From: Pseudomonas brassicacearum
GTDB lineage: Bacteria; Pseudomonadota; Gammaproteobacteria; Pseudomonadales; Pseudomonadaceae
NCBI RefSeq assembly: GCF_009601685.2
Contig: NZ_CP045701.2
Coordinates: 2,046,001 to 2,110,000, forward strand
Reading direction: 5' to 3'
Length of the DNA stretch: 64,000 bases
Numbering within the stretch: the stretch's first letter is position 1; each line of letters opens with the position of its first letter. The notes beneath the pieces were generated by a model. The model did not search any database. It was not told the origin of the DNA and saw only the letters and a list, made by a program, of their open reading frames with translations. Shown here piece by piece: positions 9,401 to 18,637 of this stretch. Made by a program: the position numbers and the translations under genes.

Positions 9401-9971
9401 GTCCGAGCGCAAGCGCTACCTGGACGCCCAGAACGACGATCTGGTGGAAGCGCTGGAGACCCTGGAAAACGTCATTCGCAAGATCGACAAGGAAACCCGC
9501 AATCGCTTCAAGGATACCTTTGATCAGATCAATGGCGGTTTGCAGGCACTTTTCCCAAAAGTTTTCGGTGGCGGCAGTGCCTACTTGGAACTGACGGGCG
9601 AAGATTTACTCGATACAGGGGTGACAATCATGGCGCGTCCTCCTGGCAAGAAGAACAGCACCATCCATTTGCTCTCCGGTGGCGAAAAGGCGCTGACCGC
9701 ATTGGCCCTGGTCTTTGCCATCTTCAAACTGAACCCGGCGCCGTTCTGCATGCTCGATGAGGTCGACGCACCACTGGACGACGCCAACGTAGGCCGTTAC
9801 GCACGGCTGGTGAAGGAGATGTCTGAAACGGTGCAGTTCATCTATATCACCCACAACAAGATCGCCATGGAAATGGCCGATCAGTTGATGGGGGTGACCA
9901 TGCATGAGCCGGGCTGTTCGAGACTGGTGGCGGTGGATGTGGAGGAGGCCATGGCCATGGTGGATGCCTGA
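6483..9971 (+). CDS. smc: Chromosome segregation protein SMC
   Basis: Chromosome-condensing ATPase that works with ScpA/ScpB. It has 1162 residues, full length. The start is GTG at 6483. The N-terminal head has Walker A GPNGCGKS at residues 31-38. Long coiled coils rich in E, Q, R and L flank a globular hinge around residues 510-650. The C-terminal head has the signature LSGGEKALTALAL and Walker B FCMLDEVDAPLDD. The start codon follows the GntR stop after one base, without a strong ribosome site of its own, so translational coupling is likely. It is followed by zipA and ligA, the usual Pseudomonas order. Confidence 0.98.
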   Translation: MRLKCIKLAGFKSFVDPTTVNFPSNMAAVVGPNGCGKSNIIDAVRWVMGESSAKNLRGESMTDVIFNGSTSRKPVSQASIELVFDNSDGTLVGEYAAYAEISIRRKVTRDSQNSYFLNGAKCRRRDITDIFLGTGLGPRSYSIIEQGMISKLIEAKPEDLRNFIEEAAGISKYKERRRETENRIRRTHENLARLTDLREELERQLERLHRQAEAAKKYQEYKGEERQLKAQLSALRWQALNEQVGQREAIIGNQEVSFEALVAEQRNADAAIERLRDGHHDLSERFNLVQGRFYSVGGDIARVEQSIQHGQQRLRQLQDDLKEAERARLETESHLGHDRTLLLTLGEELDRLTPEQEITSAAAEEAAAALEEAELTMHGWQEQWDSFNLTSAEPRRQAEVQQSRIQQLETSMERLAERQRRLSEERALLAADPEDAAILDLNEQLATSEATLEDLQASEDAQVERLEQLRQALQLALQNQQQAQGELQRLNGRLASLEALQQAALDPGTGTAEWLRDQHLAERPRLAEGLKVDAGWELAVETVLGADLQAVLVDDFGGFDLSGFTQGDLRLLSPAGDGVRIPGSLLDKVEAQVDLSPWLGQVKPVDSLEQALALRGQLAAGESLISRDGYWVGRHFLRVRRASEAESGMLARGQEIQRLGAEREEREASVEALETELQNLRAQQRQQENGREHLRRLLQDEARQQGELKAQLSAGKAKVEQLALRRTRLEEEIAELGEQRALEHEQIGEARLQLQEALDAMALDTEQRELLLAQRDSLRERLDRVRQEARQHKDHAHQLAVRLGSLKAQHDSTRQALERLEMQSERLTEKREQLSLNLEEGEAPLEELRLKLEELLDKRMSVDEELKTAQIALEDADRELRDAEKRRSQAEQQSQLIRGQMEQQRMEWQALTVRRKALQDQLLEDGYDLDGVLATLVAGANEKDAEEELERIAQRIQRLGAINLAAIDEYQQQSERKRYLDAQNDDLVEALETLENVIRKIDKETRNRFKDTFDQINGGLQALFPKVFGGGSAYLELTGEDLLDTGVTIMARPPGKKNSTIHLLSGGEKALTALALVFAIFKLNPAPFCMLDEVDAPLDDANVGRYARLVKEMSETVQFIYITHNKIAMEMADQLMGVTMHEPGCSRLVAVDVEEAMAMVDA

Positions 9972-10228
9972 TCAACAAGCTGTAGGGCATTTGCTTGGAA
10001 CGCTGTAGGTATTTTTACCCTGGGGGGTGATGTTCAATTAACAGATTGGGCACAAGCCTGTGCGACAGACGGTGTAAAGTTATCTTTGGTCGTGCTAGTT
10101 TAATGTCAATTTTTCGTATGCGTGGGCAAAACGCCATTCAGAACATAGAGTTGGCGCCACGTTTTAAAGCGGTTTGCAAATAGCTAAGCCCCTTATTTTT
10201 CAGCATTTTTATAGAGGCACGGGATTAC

Positions 10229-11074
10229 ATGGAAATCGGTCTGCGCGAGTGGCTGATCGTCATCGGCATCATTGTCATTGCCGGTATTCTTTTCGACGGC
10301 TGGCGCCGCATGCGCGGCGGCAAGGGGAAACTGAAGTTTCGCCTGGACCGCAGCTTGTCGAACCTGCCCGATGAGGATGACAGCGCCGAGCTGCTGGGCC
10401 CGCCCCGGGTGCTGGACACCCATAAGGAGCCGCAGCTGGATGAACATGACTTGCCGTCGATGAGCGCGCCTGCCCGTGAGCCACGGGAATCGGGTTCCAA
10501 GCGCGGCAAGCGCAACAGCGAACCGTCTCAGGGTGATTTGAACCTGAATCTCGACCTGGATGGTGGCCCGAGCTTCAGCAGTCGCGACAGCGATTTCCCG
10601 GACGAGAACAAAACCTCGAGCGCCGACAAAGACCAGGCCCAGGCTGAAGAAGTGCTGGTGATCAGCGTGATCTGCCGCGACCCGGCCGGCTTCAAGGGCC
10701 CGGCGTTGCTGCAGAACATCCTGGAAAGCGGCCTGCGTTTCGGCGAGATGGATATTTTCCATCGTCATGAGAGCATGGCCGGCAACGGCGAGGTGCTGTT
10801 CTCCATGGCCAACGCCGTCAAGCCTGGCGTGTTCGACCTCGACGACATCGATCATTTCAGCACGCCGGCGGTGAGTTTCTTCCTTGGCCTGCCGGGCCCG
10901 CGTCATCCCAAGCAGGCCTTCGATGTGATGGTGGCCGCGGCTCGCAAGTTGTCCCAGGAGCTCAATGGCGAACTCAAGGATGACCAGCGCAGCGTGCTGA
11001 CCGCCCAGACTATCGAGCACTACCGCCAGCGTATCGTCGAATTCGAGCGCCGGGCACTGACCCAGAAGCGCTGA
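10229..11074 (+). CDS. zipA: Cell division protein ZipA
   Basis: Inner-membrane anchor for FtsZ at the division septum. It has 281 residues. A single N-terminal membrane segment ([18 protein letters not shown]) is followed by a basic stretch, a polar Pro/Asp/Ser-rich linker to about residue 140, and the C-terminal FtsZ-binding domain starting at [16 protein letters not shown]. The ATG at 10229 follows GAGG by about 11 bases. The 257-base gap after smc suggests zipA has its own promoter. I did not find a convincing sigma-70 pair there. Confidence 0.96.
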   Translation: MEIGLREWLIVIGIIVIAGILFDGWRRMRGGKGKLKFRLDRSLSNLPDEDDSAELLGPPRVLDTHKEPQLDEHDLPSMSAPAREPRESGSKRGKRNSEPSQGDLNLNLDLDGGPSFSSRDSDFPDENKTSSADKDQAQAEEVLVISVICRDPAGFKGPALLQNILESGLRFGEMDIFHRHESMAGNGEVLFSMANAVKPGVFDLDDIDHFSTPAVSFFLGLPGPRHPKQAFDVMVAAARKLSQELNGELKDDQRSVLTAQTIEHYRQRIVEFERRALTQKR

Positions 11075-11092
11075 GGCCAAAGATCGCTGGCC

Positions 11093-11199
11093 TGTAGGAG
11101 CTGTCGAGTGCAACGAGGCTGCGATCTTTCCACTGACGATTGGGTCGTGAGCGAAAGATCAAAAGATCGCAGCCTCGTTGCACTCGTCAGCTCCTACAG
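11093..11199. repeat. Long inverted repeat of the GTAGGAGCTG family, copy A
   Basis: The outer arms GTAGGAGCTG and CAGCTCCTAC frame inner arms GAGGCTGCGATCTTT and GATCGCAGCCTCG. The loop holds a short GATC-rich duplication. The same element recurs near 29.5, 31.9 and 59.3 kb. It lies in the zipA-ligA gap. Confidence 0.85.
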
Positions 11200-11239
11200 C
11201 TCCTGCACGCGATCGAAGTATTGAGAATGAGCAGCCTAG

Positions 11240-13627
<2,388 letters not shown>

Positions 13628-13749
13628 TGCCCTGTGTGGTGAGGGGACAAGTGCCCTCGCCACGGTTTATCCGCTGCCAGTGGTACATCGCTCGGAACGA
13701 TCATGAACGTAAGGTGATCTAGTCTTGCAGGCTCCAGGGAGAGATCGCC

Positions 13750-14910
13750 ATGTACCGCTTCTTCGAACAACTGAGCTCACGCATCGCCGCGCCGTTCTTG
13801 GGCGATCGGTCACGTAACAGCAAGGTCTGGTCGTGCCGTTGCGGCCAGTCGTTGTTCTTTCGCAACAGCCAATGCCTGGCCTGCCTGGCGGCGCTGGGTT
13901 ATCAACCTGAGCGCAGTCGCCTGACGTCCTTGCAACCCGGCGAGCAAGCCGGGACCTGGACGCTGGACGCCGATCCCCAAGCCGGGCTGTTCCGCCGTTG
14001 CGCCAACCTCGACACCCCGGCGGCCTGCAATTGGCTGTTGCCGGCCAACGGGTACGATACCCTGTGCATCGCCTGTAGCTTGAACCGCACCATTCCCGAC
14101 CTGTCGATCCCGGAAAACCCCGAACGCTGGTGCAAGGTCGAGACAGCCAAGCGTCGTCTGGTCGCGCAACTGATTAGCCTCGGCTTGTCGGTCATCCCGA
14201 AAACCGTCGACGAAAACACCGGCTTGGCGTTTGATTTCATCGGTGTCGATCCCGACGGCACACCACCCACCACTGGTCACGCCAGTGGATTGGTCACCCT
14301 CGACATCAAGGAAGCTGACGATGCCCATCGTGAATACGTGCGCCAGCAGATGCGCGAGCCGTATCGCACCTTGCTCGGGCATTTCCGACATGAGGTGGGG
14401 CACTATTATTGGGATCGGCTGATCGCCAACAGCCACTGGCTCGAGGCTTTCCGCGAGCTGTTCGGCGATGAGCGCGTCAGTTATGCCGAAGCCCTGGACC
14501 GGCACTACCAGCAAGGCGCGCCGCTGGACTGGCAAACCCGTTACGTCAGCGCCTATGCCACCATGCACCCGTGGGAGGACTGGGCGGAAACCTGGGCGCA
14601 TTACCTGCACATGATGGACGCGGTGGACACCGCCCTGGGTTTGGGCATGAGCGCCCGGGAAATGGATTTCGACTACCAGCCGTTCCCGCCCGAAACCCTA
14701 TACGATTGCGAGCACGCTGGCGGTGCGGCTTTCCTCTCGTTCGTCAACGCCTGGATCGAACTGGCCGGCATGCTCAACGAACTGTCCCGCAGCATGGGCC
14801 AACCGGATTTCTACCCGTTCGTCGTGCCGGCGGCCGTTATTACCAAGCTGCATTTCATCCACCTGGTGATCCAGGAGGAGGGTGGCCGGGCGGATGAGGT
14901 GCTGTTGTAG
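13750..14910 (+). CDS. Putative zinc-binding metallopeptidase with zinc ribbon
   Basis: A 386-residue predicted cytoplasmic protein of unknown substrate. An N-terminal zinc ribbon is suggested by WSCRCGQSLFFRNSQCLACL and a later CIAC. The zincin motif HEVGH lies at residues 214-218 within GHFRHEVGHYYWD. An acidic third-ligand candidate lies in HPWEDWAETWAHYLHM. This combination matches the family annotated as putative zinc-binding peptidase. A GGGAGAG ribosome site precedes the ATG. It stands alone after ligA with no operon partner that would hint at its role. Confidence 0.8.
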   Translation: MYRFFEQLSSRIAAPFLGDRSRNSKVWSCRCGQSLFFRNSQCLACLAALGYQPERSRLTSLQPGEQAGTWTLDADPQAGLFRRCANLDTPAACNWLLPANGYDTLCIACSLNRTIPDLSIPENPERWCKVETAKRRLVAQLISLGLSVIPKTVDENTGLAFDFIGVDPDGTPPTTGHASGLVTLDIKEADDAHREYVRQQMREPYRTLLGHFRHEVGHYYWDRLIANSHWLEAFRELFGDERVSYAEALDRHYQQGAPLDWQTRYVSAYATMHPWEDWAETWAHYLHMMDAVDTALGLGMSAREMDFDYQPFPPETLYDCEHAGGAAFLSFVNAWIELAGMLNELSRSMGQPDFYPFVVPAAVITKLHFIHLVIQEEGGRADEVLL

Positions 14911-14953
14911 GTTCCTGTGAAAGCCGCCTGCATCCTTGCCTGATGTGCCGATG

Positions 14954-14981
14954 TCATCGCGAGCAAGCTTTGCTGCCACAG
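14954..14981. repeat. Single REP element
   Basis: One REP core (ATCGCGAGCAAGCTTTGCTG) without a partner, between the zinc peptidase and ffs. It is slightly degenerate at the GGGAGC end. Confidence 0.7.
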
Positions 14982-15078
14982 CAAGTGCTTGAACATCTTA
15001 AGTTTTTTAATCCGGCACGAACGGTTGTAACTTCTTGCCAGATAGGTACAATGGCGCGGCTCGCCGTCAGGCGGGCGT

Positions 15079-15203
15079 CGTTATGGTGACCCCATCGGTC
15101 CCCCCGCAACGATTACCCGTGAACCTGGTCAGATCCGGAAGGAAGCAGCCACAGCGGGAACATTGTGTGCCGGGGTGTGGCTGGTGGGGTTGCCTCCATA
15201 ACG
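15079..15203 (+). ncRNA. ffs: Signal recognition particle 4.5S RNA
   Basis: RNA core of the bacterial SRP, which binds Ffh and targets membrane proteins. The universally conserved apical loop CAGATCCGGAAGGAAGCAGC is at about 15130-15149. The opposing strand carries TGTGTGCCGGGGTGTGGCTG. The ends pair perfectly: CGTTATGG at 15079-15086 with CCATAACG at 15196-15203, and CCCCA with TGGGG inside. This fixes the strand and approximate limits. The mature molecule may be trimmed by several bases at either end. Confidence 0.96.
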
Positions 15204-15375
15204 CTCAGGCCTTCGTTCGCAGGGTCTGCCAAATTCAAAATTTCTTTTTGTGTTGCTGATCGAATCGATCAGTGCGTTCTGCTGTTCAGGTTTTGGCCAG
15301 GCAGGACAGGCCGAAGTCAAAGAGAAACCCGGCCTGCCTCCCATCGACAGTCCCGGCTTCTCTTTCACATCTGCA

Positions 15376-15690
15376 TCAAGGCTTGGACAAGGCCTGGTCG
15401 ACCGCTGCGATCAGTTTTCCCAGGTCCTTGGAGGGGGCTTTGTGTATGACACCGAACAGATACGCCCGCTGTTCGTCCTCATCGCCCATGTCGGCAAAAA
15501 AGGCTTTCAGTTGTACATCCAGCACATTGGCAAGCAGGAACAAGGCTTCGACGCTGGGGGTGTAGGTGCCGGTTTCGAAGCGGCTGATGGTTTTGGGGTC
15601 AAAACCGGTTTTTTCGCCAAGTTCAGCCTGAGTAAGCCCCGCTACTTTGCGGTAGCGTCTGATGGCTGGACCCAAACTTGAAATTTGCAT
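15376..15690 (-). CDS. XRE-family helix-turn-helix regulator
   Basis: A 104-residue protein with a Cro/C1-type HTH at residues 8-60 (RRYRKVAGLTQAELGEKTGF, PKTISRFETGTYTPSVE). A short helical C-terminal tail follows (DEDEQRAYLFGVIHKAPSKD). No toxin gene lies next to it, so it is probably a small repressor and not an antitoxin. Its target is not evident. It is convergent with ffs. A weak GGGAA lies upstream of the ATG. An imperfect inverted repeat of AAAGAGAA arms downstream (15319-15366) may end transcription. Confidence 0.85.
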   Translation of the reverse strand: MQISSLGPAIRRYRKVAGLTQAELGEKTGFDPKTISRFETGTYTPSVEALFLLANVLDVQLKAFFADMGDEDEQRAYLFGVIHKAPSKDLGKLIAAVDQALSKP

Positions 15691-16016
15691 CGCTTAATTC
15701 CCATTTAGAATCAAGAACTTAACGATAGATTTTCGCATTAGGCAACCGCGTGATCCATCACCTTGCTTTGCAAAATGTGATGTCTTTCGTAGAATCGGCC
15801 TTTGGCACGGGTATTTGGTGACCTGCTTCAGAAACCGGGGTGTGTGCAGAGACCGGGCCTTGCGTTTCTTGCCGCGATACAAGGCAAGGGCTGAAGCCCT
15901 CCCTTAACCCCGCCAAGGCCCGCGCTCCAGCTTTCCTCAGAGTGTTTGAGCCTAGTTGATTTTCGCCTGTCTTGAAGGCGGTGCAACCGCGCGCGACAAA
16001 TGAGCCTGACTCATGG
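15691..16016. other. Divergent intergenic region, no gene seen
   Basis: About 326 bases between the leftward XRE gene and the rightward GGDEF/EAL gene. It contains a small hairpin (AGGGCTGAAGCCCT near 15891) and relatively AT-rich sequence near 15700-15790 that could hold the XRE promoter. No convincing open frame or RNA gene was recognised. Confidence 0.5.
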
Positions 16017-17777
16017 ATGACTGCTTCGATGGATAAGAAGTACCGCAGAGCCGTTGACGCCGCCGCGATTTTTTCCGAAACCGATCTGAGCGGGCGCATC
16101 ACCTACGTCAACGATCAATTTTGCAGCCTTTTTGGCTACCGGCGCGATGAGCTGCTGGGCGTGAACCATCGCCTGCTCAATTCCGGCGAGCACCCTGACG
16201 AATTCTTCCGCACCATGTGGCGCACCATCGCCCTGGGCCAGGTCTGGAAAGGGGAAATCTGCAACCGGGCCAAGGACGGTACGCTGCACTGGGTCGACAC
16301 CACCCTGGTGCCGGTGATCGATGACGAGACAGGGCAAGTCGAGCGCTATCTGGCGATTCGCTTCGACGTCAGCGAAAAGCGTCGCCTGCTGCATTCGCTG
16401 CAATGGCGGGTCGGTCACGATGTGCTGACCGGGCTCCCCAACCGTACTTATCTGTCCGATCTGCTGGACCAGGCCCTGGCGTTTTCCCGTGCGGAAAACT
16501 TGCCCCTGGCAGTGTGCATGCTCGACCTCGATGGCTTCAAGGCGGTCAATGATGGCTATGGTCACGCCAGTGGTGATTGGTTGCTGGTGGAGGTCGCCAG
16601 GCGCCTGCGCAGTATCGTGCGTGGCGAGGATGTGGTGGCGCGGTTGGGGGGCGACGAGTTTGTGCTGGTGCTGCGTCATGTGCGTGGGATGGATGAGTTG
16701 CACGCCGCGTTGAACCGGGTGTTGATCGCCGTTTCCAAGTCGTATGGTATTGACGGCAAGGACATCAAGGTCTTCGCCAGCATTGGCGTCACACTGTTCC
16801 CCTGGGATAACGAAGACGCCGAGACGTTGTTGCGCCACGCCGACCAGGCGATGTACGTGGCCAAGCAGAGCGGTCGCAATCGTTTCCACTTGTTCGATGT
16901 GTCCCGGGACAAGGAAGTGCGAGCCACTTACCAGACCGTCGAACGGGTCCGCCAGGCACTGGCCGATAATGAACTGCGGCTGCATTTTCAGCCCAAGGTC
17001 AATATGCGTCATGGCACCGTGGTCGGCCTGGAGGCGCTGCTGCGCTGGAAGCATCCGCAACGCGGCCTGGTGCCGCCACGGGAGTTCCTGCCGCTGGTGG
17101 AAGAGACCGACCTGATCGTCGAGATCGGCGAGTGGGTCATGGAGCAGGTATTGACCCAGTTGCAGCAATGGCAGCAAGCGGGGCAGGGCTGGCCGGTGAG
17201 CATCAATATCTCGGCGCGGCATTTCCAGCGGGCGGATTTTGTCGAGCGGCTGCGACAGGTGTTGGAACGGCATCCGGCGGTACCGCCACGTCTGTTGGAT
17301 CTGCAGATTGTCGAATCCGTCGCGGTGGAAAACCTTGCCCACGTCAGCGCCTGCCTCCAGGCCTGCCATGCCTTGGGCGTGGGGTTTTCCCTGGGTGGTT
17401 TCGGCACGGGCTATTGCTCGCTCAACGACCTCAAGCACCTGCGCACGCAAACCATCAAGATCGACAAGACCTTTGTCCGCGACATTCTCCATGACCGTGA
17501 CGACCTGGCACTGACCGAAGCGGTGATTGGCCTGGCCCGGGCGTTTGGCCGTGAGGTGGTCGCCGAAGGGTTGGACAGCCTTGAGCATGGCCAACTGCTG
17601 TTGAGCCTGGGCTGCGAGGTGGCACAAGGTTATTTCATCGCCCGGCCCATGCCGCCCGAGCAGATACCCGGCTGGGTGCAGGGGTTCATCCCGCCGTCGC
17701 AATGGCAGCAGCGGCCAGGCGATCAGGGGGAGGACGCCTCGCTCCTGGCCCGCGATGCTTCACTGCGGCCCGTGTAA
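16017..17777 (+). CDS. PAS-GGDEF-EAL protein; diguanylate cyclase with degenerate EAL site
   Basis: Cytoplasmic c-di-GMP signalling protein of about 586 residues. An N-terminal PAS domain (LSGRITYVNDQFCSLFGYRR) precedes a GGDEF domain with intact GGDEF at 211-215 and an inhibitory RxxD site (RGED, 202-205) five residues before it. The EAL domain has EALLRW at 339-344, NISARHFQ and KIDKTFV, but the metal-binding DDFG motif reads GGFG (G460, G461). Family knowledge says this aspartate pair is needed for phosphodiesterase activity, so the protein probably makes but does not hydrolyse c-di-GMP. The start could also be 16029, or an upstream TTG at 15972. No clear ribosome site decides this. Confidence 0.9.
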   Translation: MTASMDKKYRRAVDAAAIFSETDLSGRITYVNDQFCSLFGYRRDELLGVNHRLLNSGEHPDEFFRTMWRTIALGQVWKGEICNRAKDGTLHWVDTTLVPVIDDETGQVERYLAIRFDVSEKRRLLHSLQWRVGHDVLTGLPNRTYLSDLLDQALAFSRAENLPLAVCMLDLDGFKAVNDGYGHASGDWLLVEVARRLRSIVRGEDVVARLGGDEFVLVLRHVRGMDELHAALNRVLIAVSKSYGIDGKDIKVFASIGVTLFPWDNEDAETLLRHADQAMYVAKQSGRNRFHLFDVSRDKEVRATYQTVERVRQALADNELRLHFQPKVNMRHGTVVGLEALLRWKHPQRGLVPPREFLPLVEETDLIVEIGEWVMEQVLTQLQQWQQAGQGWPVSINISARHFQRADFVERLRQVLERHPAVPPRLLDLQIVESVAVENLAHVSACLQACHALGVGFSLGGFGTGYCSLNDLKHLRTQTIKIDKTFVRDILHDRDDLALTEAVIGLARAFGREVVAEGLDSLEHGQLLLSLGCEVAQGYFIARPMPPEQIPGWVQGFIPPSQWQQRPGDQGEDASLLARDASLRPV

Positions 17778-18493
17778 AGCTGGATGATCGCGTCGATCTC
17801 CCCGGACGTTTTCATGTTCGACAAGGTTTCCAGAATGCGTTGTGCTGGAATGTTCGGATCGTTGCGCACGTAACAACTCAACTGCTGTTCCTGAAGCACT
17901 GCCACCTCTTGCAGTTGCCGATCAGCGGTATGACGTTGATTGAACCAGTCCAGCGCCCATTGGTTGCTGATCCCGTAGCGATGACGCCCGGCCAGCAGTT
18001 TCGCCAGCACTTGTTCCTGGCTGCGGGCATCGTCGCGGTGCAGTTGTCCACGGTTGAACAAGGGTTGCAAGGTGGGGTAGGTATAGCCGAGCACCGTGCC
18101 GATGGGCTGCTCCGGCAACGTGCTGAGCGTGACCGCCGCAGGGGCGCTTGCCGTGGCGACGAGCAGGTCGCGCTGGAAAAACAGCGGGCTGCTCCAGAGG
18201 TAGTCGCCGCTGTCCTTCACCCAATCGGGGCTGACATAGCAGCGCACGTCGATCTCGCCGTGTTTCATGGCGCCGTCGAGGCGGGCGCGGGACAGGACAT
18301 GGAATTGCGCCGGCATTGCCATCTGGGTCGCCAGGCTGGTCAATATATCGGGAAGGATGCCCTGGGTCGGGCGACCTCGTTCGATCTGCACCATGGGCAT
18401 CGCCCAGCCGTCGGTAATGGCGAAACGCAGGGGGCCTTCCTCGGCAAAGCAACTGGTACCCAACAACAGCAAAGCCCCCATGGCTGAACGCAT
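17723..18493 (-). CDS. Periplasmic solute-binding protein, family 3-like
   Basis: A 256-residue exported protein resembling the amino-acid-type binding fold (SBP_bac_3). The N-terminus MRSAMGALLLLGTSCFAEE is a signal peptide. AGGAGA lies 6 bases before the ATG at 18493, which is preferred over a longer frame. The body shows two-lobe features such as GEIDVRCYVSPDWV and the aromatic and acidic clusters typical of the family. There are no permease genes nearby, so the ligand and partner are unknown. Its 3' end overlaps the convergent GGDEF/EAL gene by 55 bases, and the tail RSEASRARSEASSP is repetitive. Confidence 0.8.
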   Translation of the reverse strand: MRSAMGALLLLGTSCFAEEGPLRFAITDGWAMPMVQIERGRPTQGILPDILTSLATQMAMPAQFHVLSRARLDGAMKHGEIDVRCYVSPDWVKDSGDYLWSSPLFFQRDLLVATASAPAAVTLSTLPEQPIGTVLGYTYPTLQPLFNRGQLHRDDARSQEQVLAKLLAGRHRYGISNQWALDWFNQRHTADRQLQEVAVLQEQQLSCYVRNDPNIPAQRILETLSNMKTSGEIDAIIQLYTGRSEASRARSEASSP

Positions 18494-18637
18494 AAACTCT
18501 CCTGATTGTGCAAAACCCATGTCGACAAGCGGGTCTCTGATCCAATCTTAGTCAGATTAGACGAGCACACCGGATGCAATTTCGCCCCTGCTCCGCTAGC
18601 ATTAGCCGCTTATGTTCCTTCGTTGCGACGGTTTTCG

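Noticed and set aside
15165..15449. Short rightward open frames across the 4.5S RNA and its 3' side
   Set aside because: They overlap the structured ffs RNA and lack ribosome sites and family features.
16011..17702. Leftward 563-codon frame opposite the GGDEF/EAL gene
   Set aside because: The rightward frame carries clear PAS, GGDEF and EAL motifs; the antisense has none.
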